Below, in pieces: positions 1 through 15,000 of a DNA stretch of 64,000 nt. Origin of the DNA: Mytilus galloprovincialis (Eukaryota; Mollusca; Bivalvia; Mytilida; Mytilidae); the NCBI RefSeq assembly GCF_965363235.1, contig NC_134839.1, positions 79,881,410-79,945,409 on the forward strand, written 5' to 3'. Every line of letters begins with the position of its first letter. Within the stretch, counting starts at the first letter, position 1. The translations under genes and the position numbers were made by a program. The notes beneath the pieces are model-generated. The model saw only the letters and a list, made by a program, of their open reading frames with translations, was not told the DNA's origin and did not search any database.

Positions 1-13
1 TACCGTCACAAAT
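1..13 (+). CDS. Possible 3' end of an upstream exon of the astacin gene
   Basis: Thirteen bases precede a strong donor (GTAAGT at 14-19). They end in phase 1, which exactly fits the phase of the next exon at 227. Only four and a third codons are visible, so this rests on the donor and the phase match. Confidence 0.5.
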
Positions 14-3000
14 GTAAGTTAAAAATAATTATAAAGGTTGATTACTCTACTTTTTGATGTACTTTTGTCTTTTTTTTTTTTTTTTGTTTGGTTTATTTGT
101 TTTTTTTTTTTTTTTTTTTTAGATATATGTAATTCATTTAAATAATAATAAAAAAAAAATACGAAGTATTTTGTGCCTAATATTTAATTTTTACGGTATA
201 TTGACGTGTAAACATTTCTTTTTTAGCAACAGAATTGATTGAAAACGAACTAAAAAAGTTTGACAATTTCCATGGCAGACAGATTAGAACTGTGAGTGGA
301 TTGGTTTTAGAAGTTTCCTCTCATTTATTGGAATTTTGAGTTTTCATTTTTTTAAAATCGAAATATGTCAGTTATGTCATCAATTAAAAATATAATTACT
401 AAAAGTTTCAAAACAAAAATACTTACGAATCGAATGAAGTAAATTAGTTTAATAGTGTTAACAACAAGTTAATGAATCATGAAATACTTTGATCATGTTG
501 ATGATTATTTACCATTGATAGTTCCGTTTCTTACCCGAAAAGTTACTTATTAAGTTTGAAAATGATTATTATAGATTATCCAGAAAACAAAACTTTCATG
601 AAAATATCTTTTGCTTTCTGTCGTTACTTTCAGATATAGGCAGTAGTGCTTTTCAGGTTTCCATTCCCTCCAATTGTTTATGTTTAACACCTTCATTGAG
701 CATACTCTTTCCTTTATTTTCTCAATCAACCCGGCGTATGTACAGATGATATGCATTTTAAGAATTGAATGCTTCTTTTTGTAACTTCATTGAGATGTAA
801 AAGCGTTGACCGAAGTACATTTTGTATGAAGCGCGAAAGCGCTTCATTCTAAAAATGTGCGCACGGGCAACGCTTTTACAACCCTATGAAGTTACAAAAA
901 GAAGCATGCAATACTTATATTTTAGCTATGATCATGAAAACACGATTTTTTTTTTTTGATTTTTTATTTAATTCACCTGTGCTCTTTATTGTGGGACCAC
1001 GTGTTATCATGAATGATGAGTTTTATTGAGTGATACAATTGCTTAAGGAATAACACGTGATGTGCAGTTAGCCAATCGGAATAAAATATTATAATGAAAC
1101 ATACATCTATGATCTAATGTAATTATAGAGCAATACAAAATAGAATAAGAAATCTGCCGTATTACTAGAACAAGTTAAGCTGATAACAAACAACTTATCA
1201 AACATCGTGACTTCGCTGATTATTTTTCTCCATTTTTTCTTCTCATAGTCGTGACACGGGATTTACGTAATTACAACTCAAGCACGGGGCAGTATGATAA
1301 AAATAAAAATATAAAAATTTAAAGACGTGGTATGATTGCCAACGAGACAACTCTCCACAAGAGACCAAACTGATGCTTGTTCACATCACTTTAACCCCAT
1401 GTATTTGAAATACACATGGCAATAGTATTACTAGTTGTCCCTTTTGTAATACAAGGTTAGTCTCAGTAACAGTCATCTTCTAAGTTTTATGTAATTTTTA
1501 TGCTTTTTTTAACAGAATGAGGAGAACAATGACATACTTTTAAACAACGCACAAGATCGACTATCAAGCTACGGTGTGCGACGAAAATTGAACAAGCATG
1601 GCCTCAACGAGATGAATGACCTACAAAGAAACCTTCAAGAAGGCACGCAAACAGACAGTAAAAAGCTTGGGATCGTTGAAAGACATGGGGGACATGGAAA
1701 AGGAAAAGGGAAGGGAAAGGGAAAAGGAAAAGGAAAAGGCAAAGGAAAAGGAAAGGGAAAGGGAAAGAAAAAAGGTCTTGGAAAAGGACATTTTTTTGAC
1801 AATCAGGAGGTAATCTTTAACATTAAGTATGTAATATGAAACATTTTATTGGTAATATTTCATCATAATAATTTTAGTAAATAAAAGTTTTATGATCTAC
1901 AAATAATTGAAGCCACATTTGCTTTAATACACCTTAACGCTATTTAGTCCAATACGGGGAAAAATCAGTCACTTGCACAATCTTCTGTTTGGGTCAAGTC
2001 TTGCAATAAATGGGAATCCGATTGTGTTACGCTATGAACAATGTGTAGTAGTCAGACAAATACCAGCTTAGTCTTATTAAATAAAAGGTTAACAGTCACG
2101 AGCTAAGGAGGGAAAAAGATAACTAAAAAACAAAACAAAAAAAAAACATTTCGAAACAGAAAGTCACCAAACGGCATTTAGCTACAAATGTATGAGCAAA
2201 CCCAATACTGTATATTGAGCTATAAAATCTCCAACAAAAATTCTTAACATTTCAAAAGGAAAAACTGACATCCTGATTCGTGATTAAACAACAAACAAGG
2301 CCGTATGGTGACCTATAGTTGTTAATGTCTGTGTCATTTTGGTCTCTTGTGGACAGTTGTCTCATTGGCAGTCATACCACATCTTCTTTTTTATAAACAA
2401 ATATGGCAGACAGCCACCAACGACAACTCCTGAATAACAGTTCGTGGACTTAGGACAGATACATCAAAAAATTTGTTTCTGAGCTTTTAATCCTCGCTCA
2501 GTATGGGGTAACAGCAAAACATAAGAACAAACTGAAAAAATCAGTTTGAAAAGTTTTAACTCTTCAGATGGACACAAAACTGTAAAAACCAAATAAGACG
2601 GCAAACGGTAAACGACAAAAAAACACGGAGAACATATCTAGTCGTACTTGCAGTAACAAAAAGCAAGTCAAATGCTAATAAAAACTAAATAACTGCTAAT
2701 TAAATCATGTTTACCAGAATACTATTACTTTTTTTTATTCCAGGAAATTCCTGAAGATCTTGAAGTTTATCATGAGGCAATGTATATTGAGAAAGATGGC
2801 AAAGTCCACGAGGTAATTAATTAACTTATTTTTCCATCATAATTATATCAAATGTTGGCAAAATTATACCTTTCACATTGCTACTGTCAACAAATATATC
2901 TATTCAAATTAACAATTATTAAATTCTAATATATGATATATTTTTAAGCTGAGTCAACATTTGTGACACCATCTTCCGAAATCATGTGAGAAAAATAAGA

Positions 3001-6000
3001 TAATACAAATCCACAATTCCGAAAAATCGGAACTTATTCTTTTTAGCTCACCTAAACCAAAGGGCCAAGTAAGCTTTTCTCATTACTAGGCGTCCGTCGT
3101 CGTCGCCTGTCGGCATACGTGAACTGCAAAACAAACCCACTCTGATTTTAATGGATCAATTGGAACCAAACTGGGCCACACTCATTATTGGGTTATCTTA
3201 TTCAAAAATGTGTCCAATGACCCCTGGTGTCGACCAACATGGCCGATATACTTTAACTAGATTAAAATAGACCATAGTGACAAAATTTAAGTTTAGCTAT
3301 TATCTTGGAAACCTTTTAAAACATGACAGGACAAAAATGTTCAAAATGATGTGATCTATTTAATGTCTATTGACATCAAAAATGGCTTCGTAAGTTATTG
3401 CAATAAACGAATATTTGTCCACCATCTCAAATATTATTATAGATAGAAAGAAACTTTAATTTATAAAACAAAATCAGCAACACAAGATCTACAAGTAAGT
3501 CAAATATTCGAAATTGTTAGTCAATTGAAGTCATTGCCTTTAGTTTAATATCTTTATTTTTCTTCTTTTTTTTTTGCGTTTTTTGCTGATTTTCTTGAAA
3601 ACTATAATAAAAAGATTTTAAAGAACAAACATGATCAGCAAGAAAAGTTCTACAAATAAGTCGACATTACCAATGTCTTTGGTCGACTGCTTAGTAAATT
3701 TAATGCCATTTAGTGACGATTTTCCAATTTTTTTATGTTAGCCTATTAAAAATCACGGACCATCACAATTACACTATCGTATTTTGAATCCTCTATCTCT
3801 TCCGCGCCCGAGCCCTTTCTTGTTGTCTCAATCAGTTTCATAAATAAAAAAAATTGTATGGACAAAAATCATTCTTTACATCAGTTTAGATAAAAAAAAA
3901 AATCGTTTAACTTTGTCCTATCGGTATCACAAAAGACATAAAAACAGAACACGTAATATAAAATTGGATTCTAAAGTTATTGTAAATACTTGTTTATGTG
4001 GTTGTCATACATCTCTATTTTGTTTTATTTTCAATATACATGAACAAATGCACTCTCAAGGTTTGTGGACTCGTTTTATTATTTTGCAATTATACCAGTA
4101 TTTCCTTGGCTTGTGTTGTTTAATTGTCATCTACTTTGTATATAATGAAATTAATTTCTTTCTTCTTTTTCCTTACTTCATGTTAAATAGGCTACTGGGA
4201 AGAATTTAGGAAAGAAAAAGGCTAAAATTGAACAGAACGATAGACATCTGTATAGTAAAGTAAGTAGAAATTAATGTAATTATACATGAATAAAAAAGGT
4301 GAAAAATCTTTATCATATATGATTGTCAATGTTTATAACTATGAAGATACTGACACCGGATAACAATATTCCTTATAAGAAATGCATATATCAGATTTTA
4401 AACTGTATCAGAACACCAACACACTATTGATGCGTATTACGTATGTGCTACATGTCAAGTACAGAAGGTTAATTCATGCAGGAACAAGGCCAATGAAACT
4501 ACCAGCGAAGTATAATTATGAAAATTCTTCCATTTAAACTACGGAGAGTTACATTCTTATCCTTGTCATTAACTTTATAGTATAAAACTAAGTGGATGAT
4601 AAGGGAAAGGGGCACCGGACATTTGCGCTTTTTTTACCTGTAAAACGATAGGACATTCGCGCTTCAAATACTATGGACATTTGCGCTTTAAATTTTAGTT
4701 CACCTGTATTGAATTGACCGGACATTTGCGGTTTTTAACTATAGTCGCCTACCTGTATTTTAATGAGAGGTAATCATTACGTAAACAAAACAAATGATCC
4801 AGAATACTTCCATGCCCACTATAATGAACAGTTCTGTTCGACTCATCCTGCTATTTTTATCATTTTGAAAAGTATCAGTAAACCAGAGTTGGTGAATTAC
4901 ATTAAGATTCGTTATATTGACGAACAGGCACCACAGTTAGGAATTGAGAAAGAGAACTTGATTATTTATTTGAAATGGGGGCGAAATACCAGTCAGAACA
5001 GATAACAAGAGCTAAATTTGTTCACCCATTTAATTGGGGGGAAAGTATTTAAGGAAAGCTTTCTTCTCATACATGTATTTCATTTCAATATTCTAGAATA
5101 TTTTTTTTGTTTTTAAACATTATGATTGTACTATTATCGTGTGTCAGTTGTAACTACATTTTGCAATTTTGCACGACCTGTAGTTGTAAAACAATCTCAG
5201 TGACATATACTTTTTATGGTTATTTTAGAAATATTTTACATTGTTTATCAACATTGTTTGCTAGACAGGTCTTTGAGATATAAACTTTAAACCCTATGTG
5301 TGAAAAGATCATATAAAAAGAGACTGTATCAAAATGTCTAAATTAAATGCATTCTGTTTTCCCTAATTTATTTTTAATATGTTAACATTTTTAACACTAT
5401 ATATAATACATTTAATTTGTTATTCATTTGATTTGTTTGAGTTTTTTTATTTTTGCCATTTGAGTAGGGACTTTTTTTTTAATTTTCCTCGGAGTTCAAT
5501 ATTTTTGTGATTTTACTTTTGGATAGTTGTTGCATTGTTAATTATACCAAATCAACCTTACATATAAATATAACATACTGATAATATTTTTTCCAGGACT
5601 CGAGAAAGAGAAACTACCTCATAGGCGATAATTATCTGTGGCCAGAGGGTATAGTTCCGTATGTCATCGATTCTGCATTTAGTAAGTACAATCCAATATA
5701 ACATATGTATTTTTTTTTAATGAAAATGAAAATATTTTGGCGAATAATTCCAAAAATATAGAATTCCCTCCACAATCTTTTGAATTTTGTTTAAGTACAT
5801 TTCTGACGAAGAAGTATATAACTTAGTTAAACGTAAATTTCGACTGCCCGTGCATGGACTTTAAATTCACTGCAAAATGTTAACTTTAAATTCACTGCAA
5901 AAAGTTAACTTTAAATTCACTGCAAAAAGTTACATGGTTTGAGAGGTTAACACTGTTTTTACACTTTAGAAGGCTTTGAACGTCATTAGAATTTTGTAAT

Positions 6001-9000
6001 TTGAAATTAACTTGACAATTTTCTAAACCACTCAACTCACAGGAAACGGTCGACAGAAACAATATCTAAGTCATTATTTGTCTGTTACTTGGGTAATGCT
6101 ACCACCTATTTGATGTTCGTAATCCTCTAAAATAATCGCTTTATCTGCTGAAGCGTAAATAGAGGATGAGTTGAATCAATCTGTGTGTTATATTTGCTAT
6201 TACTAGACGTGCCTATTGTTGGTATGTCACGGTTGTGCTTTCTTCTGGTCACTTAGTTCAAATTTGTTGCAGTTTTCGTCTGAGTTTTTCATTCCATAAA
6301 TTTTGAACTCCTCCTGTTGAAAAAAATACAAACCAAAATACAACTTCCCTTTATCAGTTTACCTATCGTCGTTCTCATTAGCTTAGCTAAAATGTTGTTT
6401 ATTTTTTTAAACAATGCCTGTCTAGAAAGATATGTCATGGTTGTTCCTTCCTCGCTTTCTTTTGATAGGCGGTGATAGTATCTTCAAGGAATATCTCCCC
6501 TTTTAACTAACTCTACAATTAAGTCGGAAAGTAAATCTATGGAATATCAAGGACTGTTTTCATTTAATTGTTTCAGAGATAGTCAACATTATCTATAATT
6601 TCAGATGGTATATAGGAAAACAATGTGTTAATAGATGAATGCCGGTGATGGCTGGCAAAAAAAATCAAATTCCTTTCCGTTTATCTTTTTGTAATTTCAA
6701 TCTTTCAACTGAAAAACTTTTAGAATGATAAATTTAGCGTAAATGTATTTGTGTTTTGTCGTGCAGTCACAGATTTTTTTGCTAATTTATTAGCATTTTA
6801 CAAGACTTTGTTCGTCCATTTTTATGCCTAGCACTATCCATGTTGAATCAAGTTTTCTAGAGAAAAAAAAAAGAAGTTTGGTGCTCTAACAAGACCATTT
6901 CCATGCATTAAAAATCTTTCTTATCCCATATCCTGTTTTTCATTGTTTATTTTTGCACTGTTCTTGCGGTAAGAGACGTCATATAGATTTTCCTTCTCAT
7001 TTAATAGCAGTTTTAAACAAACATAAATATGGATTGATCACCTTTCACGAATAAAGTCTTTTGCACTCTTTGTACGGTTTTTTATATAAGACAGTGAAAG
7101 TTTGTGTTTAGCACACCGAGTTAATAAAACGAATATTCATGCATGTAAAACTACGAAGATTACCAATGCAATAACTAATCATCTGACATGGATGGAAACA
7201 ACTATCAAGCACTGTACGAAAAAAAGTTGGAAAATATAAACTAATTCCCACTAATAAAAACATTTATTTTAAGTCATCTGTTTTGAAAGTCAAGACTTAG
7301 ATTTTTTATGAACCTTTTTTCTAGATGCAGGGGAGAAAGCCAAAATCATAGATGCAGTCGCTGAATTTCGTTCTTTGACATGTGTACATTGGGTTCCATT
7401 AGAAGATTCTAAGGATCTTGGACATAATAACTATGTTTCTTTCGTCAACGGAACGTGAGTAATTGAAAATTAAGAATAAACTCATCATAGATATCAAGAT
7501 TGAAATTTAGTATATGCTCCAGACGTGTCTAAAAAAAGACTCATCAGTGAAGCTCGAAATAAAATGTCAAAAGGCCAATTTAAATACCAAGTTGGAGAGC
7601 ATTGAGGACCAAAAATTCCTAAAAGTTATGCCATATACAGCTAAGGTAATATATTCCTGAGGTAGAAAAGCCTTAGTTTTTTTCAAAATTTCAAAGTTTT
7701 GTAAACAGTTAATTTATAATTATGACCATATCAATGGCAAAAGTGCTGACTACCCTCGGGAAATTAAAACTACAACAGCAGTGACATCGACCCAGTAGGT
7801 GTAAATACCCAGTGGTGCTGATACCACCTTCCCCCCAATCCTTATTGGCAAACGATGTTCTTGGCTTGGATTTAGCAAATAAACATACGATTGGTAAATA
7901 CTATTTTTGAGTTCCTATTCCTACCCGTTCTAACTGGGGTTATCTTCTTCCACTAGTAACACATGATGCCTTCGTTTGTTAGAATTTAGAAGCGTTGAGT
8001 TTTCTCCTGTAGTCAATTAAAATCTGTTTCAAACTCTGTTATGCAGCTATTGTTGTGGTCTGTTTTAAACTCTGTTCTTCAGCTATTGTTGTAGCCTGTT
8101 TTAAACTCTGTTCTGTAGCTATTGTTGTAGCCTGTTTCAAACTCTGTTCTTCAGCTATTGTTGTAGCCTGTTTCAAACTCTGTTCTTCAGCTATTGTTGT
8201 AGCTTGTTTCAAACTCTGTTCTTCAGCTATTGTTGTTATCTGTTTCAAAATCTGTTCTTCAACTATTGTTGTTATCTGTTTCAAAATCTGTTCTGCAGCT
8301 ATTGTTGTTGTCTGTTTCAAACTCTGGTCAGTAGCTATTGTTGTTATCTGTTTCACAATCTGTTCTTCAGCTATTGTTGTTATCTGTTTCAAACTCTGGT
8401 CAGTAGCTATTGTTGTTATCTGTTTCAAAATCTGTTCTGCAGCTATTGTTGTTATCTGTTTCAAACTCTGATTAGTAGCTATTGTTTTTATCTGTTTCAA
8501 ACATGGTTAATACAAAGATGTTTTACATATTTCTGTTTGTGCATCAATTGTTAAGCTGGTTATGAAATTGAATAACATTCATGTTTTATGTTTTAAATAG
8601 AGTATGCTCGTCTTACATTGGAAGGGTTGGTGACTCTAGCCAGAATATAGTACTCTCGATTACAGCGAAATGTGTGAAAGTGAGTAATATCAACGTACCT
8701 TGTACCTATCAAACTATATATTAAGGAATGTTGCAGAATTTTTGTGAATTACATTCAGTAAGACATGTGTAATCAATTTTTAAGGCATGTATTTCTACAA
8801 TGAGACATCTCTCTAGCTTTATAGACTCTCTACTCTAAACTGACAACATTTTGTAGTATCATAGCACACAAACATACATTCATTCGTGTTTATCATGCAT
8901 TGCATCACCACTCTATTTTCAAAAAGGAAATAGAATGAAAAAATGATTTATGAATGGATTTGGAATGGATTTGACTTATTGTTCCAATGTTTGCGACGCT

Positions 9001-12000
9001 GAAAAACACTTTCCTTTTATTTTCTTAATAGAAATTTATATGAAAAGTATAATGTAAACTAAGCTGTCATATTTATGTGGTCAATATAGAAACAACATTT
9101 ATTTAAATGATTATCTTATAATTTATTCATACTGCAAGAAAATATAGCCTATTGAATCTTTTGTTCCATGCACTTACCATGGGTCGCGCTATAGGAGTAT
9201 AAACATGCAATTATTATTCAGTTGAGAGACAGTTTAATTTGTATGGTCATTATACCATGGAATCATTGCAATTAATCTATTCAAGCTATTGATTAAATAA
9301 AGTGTGGTTCATCAAAATCTGTATAACATATATATTTATAACCTATTTGATTGTTGCAAATTACAATATTATGATCATCTTTTAATAAAAAGCGATTCCT
9401 ATCCACATGTAAACATAAAACTAAAGGATGTGGTATGATTCCTATTTACAAGTAAAAACAAATGAGAGGATGTGACATGATTCCTATTTACATGGAACTA
9501 AAACTTAGAGAATGTGGTATGATTCCTATTTACGTGTAAACATAAAATAAAAGGATCTGATATGATTCCTATTTACGTGTAAAAATAAAATTCGAGAATG
9601 TAGTATGATCCCTATTTATGTGTAAACATAAAATAAAAGGATCTGATATGATTCCTATTTACGTGTAATAATAAAATTAGAAAATGTGGTATGATTCCTA
9701 TTTACGTGTAAAAATGAAAAAGAAGATCTGGCATGATTGTTATCGACATGCAAACATAACATAAGGGATGTGGTATGAAAGGTCAAATGATGAATTTCAA
9801 AATAATTTCCAAATGTCACTCCTAAGACCTTCAACAATGAGCAAAACTCATACTTCAGAGCAAGCCATAAAAGATTCCGAAAAGAGAAATGTGAAACAAT
9901 TCAAACAAGACAAATGAGAAAACAAATGGCCTGAGTTATGTACAATACAAAATAATATTAGTTCCTCTCTGTCTTTGTTATCAAAAGAAATAATTAATTC
10001 AATGACATAATCATATTTCAATACCATGAAAAGTAGTACTTATGTTACATTATTCTTAATAACTGATTCACTGGCTAGCTTTCCTAATATACAAACAATA
10101 TATATTCTGTGTTGATATTGTTGTTTTTTTTTTTTTTTTTTCTTGTTTTAGCATAGCATTATTATACACGAAATGTTACATGCCCTTGGTGGAAAGCATG
10201 AAATGAGTCGACCTGATAGAGATAACTATGTACAAATCATGTGGGACAGACTATCGATGGGTGCAAATAACTTTGTAAAAGGATCAAAAGTATCAACTAC
10301 TTATCCCTATGACATGTCTTCAGTTTTACAGTACGCTTTAAGAGTATGTATCAATTTAGTAAACAAAAAAAACTAAAATTTGTTTGGAAGAAAACCTCAT
10401 CTCAGCTCAACTGAACTCAAAATAATTTACTTCTTACGCTTCGAGCTAAGATTACGCAGTTAAGATATCGTCTTTAAGATGTTGGAAATGATATACTTTA
10501 TAAGCTTTGAGCTTAGGATTGGGCAACTAATTAATTTACAATATGCAAACATATTATATTTTGATTGTCTTGTAATAAGCACCTAAAGTATAAACACAAG
10601 TAGATGTGGTATGATTGCCAATGAGACAACTTTCTAACAAAAGTTGAACTGTATGTAAGCACGTGCGGCCTTCAACAATTAGAAAAACCAATACCGTATA
10701 GTCGGCTATAAAAGGCCCAAACATGATAATATATGAAACAATTCAGTTGAAAAAACTTAGGGTCTAATTTACAAGTAAAAATCAATATACGATTACCAAA
10801 CATGATATAAAACGTAACAAAATGCAATGTTTCCCCATTTAGATCCGAAAATGTAGAAGATATATATTTTGCTTTAATTAAAAAAGTTTGTCGGCAATTA
10901 AAAGTTAAACGGGTCTTCCTTATGAATTGCACTTTTCTAAATCCTTCTTTAATAACGGAACAATTATAGATTAAGAAATAAAACGATTATCATAAAAAGG
11001 TTAATTATATTCATCTCATATGTTTGATATGGAGAGGTATATAGCCACGCTTCAGGCCCAATTCTATTTTCACTTTAAAGTTCTACACATATGAATCTTA
11101 TTTGCAGAGAAATACTTTTATGAACATAATTTACACGAACGAAATTTCATATAATCGTATATTTTAAAACCTATAAGCTTTGATAACTTAACATTTTCCT
11201 AAATCTGACCATAGTGAACACTTTTTGTTTTTTGCCAAAACAGGCGTTGATAATTACAGGAACGCATATTCAGTAATATTTGAATACTTTATATATAAAG
11301 CATATCATTCATTCGAATTTTCTCGGATATAACACTGTTTTGAAGAACACAAACACCCCTGCTAAAATATGGCATGGTATTGGTTGCAAAAATTCGATAT
11401 TTTTCATTAAATAAATGCAATATTTTATATTTAGTTGGTATATTTCTTCATTTAAATGCAATATTTTTTCATTTGAATGGTATATTTTTTCATTTGAATG
11501 GTATATTTTTTCATTTAGATGCAATATTTTTAATTTAAATGGTATAAATTTTCATTTAAATGGTATATTTTTTCATTTAAATGCAATATTTTTCATTCAA
11601 ATGGTATAATTGTTCATTCAAATGGTATAATGTTTCATTCAAATGGTATAATTTTTCATTCAAATGGTATAATTTTCATTCAAATGCAATATTTTTTATT
11701 CAATTGGAATAAAATTTATTTACATACAATATTTTTTATTCAATTGGTATAATAGTTTTATATTTATATGCAATAATTGCATCATGGGAAATTCTTTGAC
11801 GCCTTAAGGTCAAATTTGCAACAACGTTTGTGATTGGTCGGTATTTATTTGGATTTTCTTCCCTTTCTTTCTAAACTTGAATGACCAATAATTAAAAAAA
11901 AACGCTTCAGAATATCGCCCCTCTAACTAAATCTGGCGTTCGTGCGAGTCCTGTACTGGCTGTTTTATTAAAATCTTGTGGTCATTTCTATTGCAAAATT

Positions 12001-15000
12001 TCGATGGTCACAACGTTTGGGCCACTTTTCAATCAATTTAAACTTGTGATAAATAAGAGCCATTTTATATTTATTTATTTGTTCGGGTGGGGGACAGAAG
12101 AATTTCATATATGAATATGGTTGCCTGGTAAGAGCTGAAAAATATGCATGATTAGAGACATATTGAAATGATTAATAATGTTCTCCCTTCCCTTTGCCAT
12201 CCTTAATTTATAAATTTAAACTGACCACCAAGGAATAGCCCAATAGTGTTGACAGTAGCGTTAAACACTAATCAATCAAAAACCCTTCCCTAGAATATCA
12301 AATAATTGTCCCTTAACAGTTATTGTCAGTGTAGTTTTCATATTTATCCAGCTTATCGTCCTACTGACATACCATAAAAAACGTTTATAAAACAGCTCAC
12401 ATTCTTATATATCTGCATTCATAAATTAATAATTTCATTTAGACTAAACGACGCCATGTTTGTTATGTGTATCTACCGTCTTAATAACCTATCAAAAAAG
12501 AAGAAGTAAAAGAGAGCCAGAAGATCTTCCAAATGCAAAAAAACAAAGACAGAAATAGACTTCTTCTGGCTCACTTCCGAAGAACAAACAAAAAAAAAAA
12601 AAAAAAAAAAAAACACGCGACCCATTAATATGTTTTTAAAAACGCCTTGCCCCTACCTTTTTTTCCCAAAAAAATGGCATTATCACATATATAAACAAAA
12701 AAATAGATAAGGGGCGGGACCAAACCTATAGATAACATAATAAAGAAATGAAATATACAGAATAAGTTGATTGGTTTTTGGTTGCCTTAAGTCCAGTGGC
12801 AAATATGTCACGCATGTTTAGGACAAATATAATAGAGATCAAAGGATTAAAAAAAGAGTGAAATGGTAAAACCTAAAAGATATAGAATTATAGAAACGAT
12901 CTTTGATCTGAAACCCTCCTTACACACACACACACCATAACCATTGCTGCCAATACTCGCATACGTTGTATATACATCTCTATAGAAATATCTAAATTTG
13001 AAAATCCTCTCCCACCCCTTTTAAGACACCGAGTTTTTTTTTATCCGCCCCTGTTATGTGTGTCTTAATATATACATTTTGTACGAGTCTAGATAATAGC
13101 TAAACGTACAATCATATAATTTGTTGGATACCTATAATTAAATTATATACTGTATCACAAAATAAACTTCTATACCCTTTTCCTTTCCCAATGCAGTATT
13201 GAAAAGTAAATCATTTAAAAGTCCTGAAGATAAAATATGTTTTGACATATGCTCTGCATACTTATTTAAGCAATGACATATAGTAATTATTGAACTACTG
13301 TGGGGCTTGAAAAAAGTCTAATTTAAGGGATTCGGAGATGAGAACAGTAAAAAAAGCTCAGCAACGAATCCTAAATGTAAAATGATTTGCGGCATAATAC
13401 ATGAGAGCACATATCAGTATTAATAATGAAGTTCACGCCTCATACAGTGATGTCCTATGTCATAGGACTATTAATGTAACATGGGTTAGCAACTGGTTCC
13501 TATTTATCCTGAATTGTCTTTATTAAAGAACTTGTTCCGGAGTATAACAGCTTATGTCTCTCCTTGTCACGGGGTCTCTTGTTCTGCTGTTGTAATTAGG
13601 TGATTTTTTTTCTTCATGTAGCAAAAAAAGAGGTGGCTTTGTTCAAATAATTATAACGTCCTTGAAGGCTGTTTATTCTTTTTTCATGTTTGTCCACCTG
13701 CAACGTCTCTGAGGATCAAGAAACTTGAAGTAAACAAAATAATATACATGTAGCACAAAAGAACGTCATGACAACATGTATCTTGACTTAGCGGGGGAGG
13801 GGGACTAGCTATGTATATATTTTTTATTTCAATGTGAAGACTGTAGGGGAGTTTCTTCAGAAAGGGTTTTTATTAGAGATGTTTTTGCAATGCACCTAGG
13901 CATCTGTTTCTATCCATGAACAAGTTGTGTGTCAAATTAATTATTATTACTTGTCACTCGCATATTTTGATCTGTCTGGCCACTATTTGCATTAATTGCC
14001 AGTGCACGAACTCCAAATTTTAGTTAGATGGGCGATATTCTGAGGCTGACGCGTTTTTTAATTCTTGGTCACTGAAGTTTAGAAAGAAAGGGGGAAAATC
14101 AAAATAAATACCGACCAATCACAAACGTTGTTGCAAATTTGACCTTAAGGCGTCAAAGAATTTCCCATGATGCAATTATTGCATATAAATATAAAACTAT
14201 TATACCAATTGAATAAAAAATATTGCATGCAAATGATATTTTATACCAATTGAATAAAAAATATTGCATTTGTATGAAAATTATACCATTTGAATGAAAA
14301 ATTATACCATTTGAATGAAAAATTATACCATTTGAATGGAAAATTATACCATTTGAATAAAAAATATTGCATCTAAATGAAAAAATATACCATTTAAATG
14401 AAAAATTATACCATTTGAATGAAAAATTATACCATTTGAATGGAAAATTATACCATTTGAATAAAAAATATTGCATCTAAATGAAAAAATATACCATTTA
14501 AATGAAAAATTATACCATTTAAATGAAAAATTATACCATTTAAATAAAAAATATTGCATCTAAATGAAAAAATATACCATTCAAATGAAAAAATATTGCA
14601 ATTAAATGAAGAAATATGTCAATTAAATATAAGGTATTGCATTTAAATGAAAAATATCGAATTTTTGCAACCAATACCATGCCATATATTCAGTAATATT
14701 TTAATACTTTATATATAAAGCATATCATTCATTCGAATTTTCTCGGATATAACACTGTTTTGAAGAACACAAACACCCCTGCTAAAGTTAAAATTCGTAT
14801 AATCTGTTACGTCTGACACGCATATGTTTGACGTTTTGTAAATATGTTTTCCTTATTTTAGACTAATGTTAAATATGATAAAACAATTTGTAGTATTTTT
14901 TTACATCCCAGCTCCTTTGTTCTAACAGGGGTGATCTGAGCCGTATCACCCTTCCAGATCACCCTAGTTTGAGTTTCTTTGTTATGCATGCTTTCCTTTG

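Noticed and set aside
8039..8500. 153-codon minus ORF (EEQSLKQATTIA repeat) as a gene
   Set aside because: It is a 36-bp minisatellite inside an intron and is equally open on the opposite strand.
11309..11609. ORFs with FHSNGII-like repeats, also 14153-14559
   Set aside because: They come from the tandem arms of the foldback element and appear on both strands.
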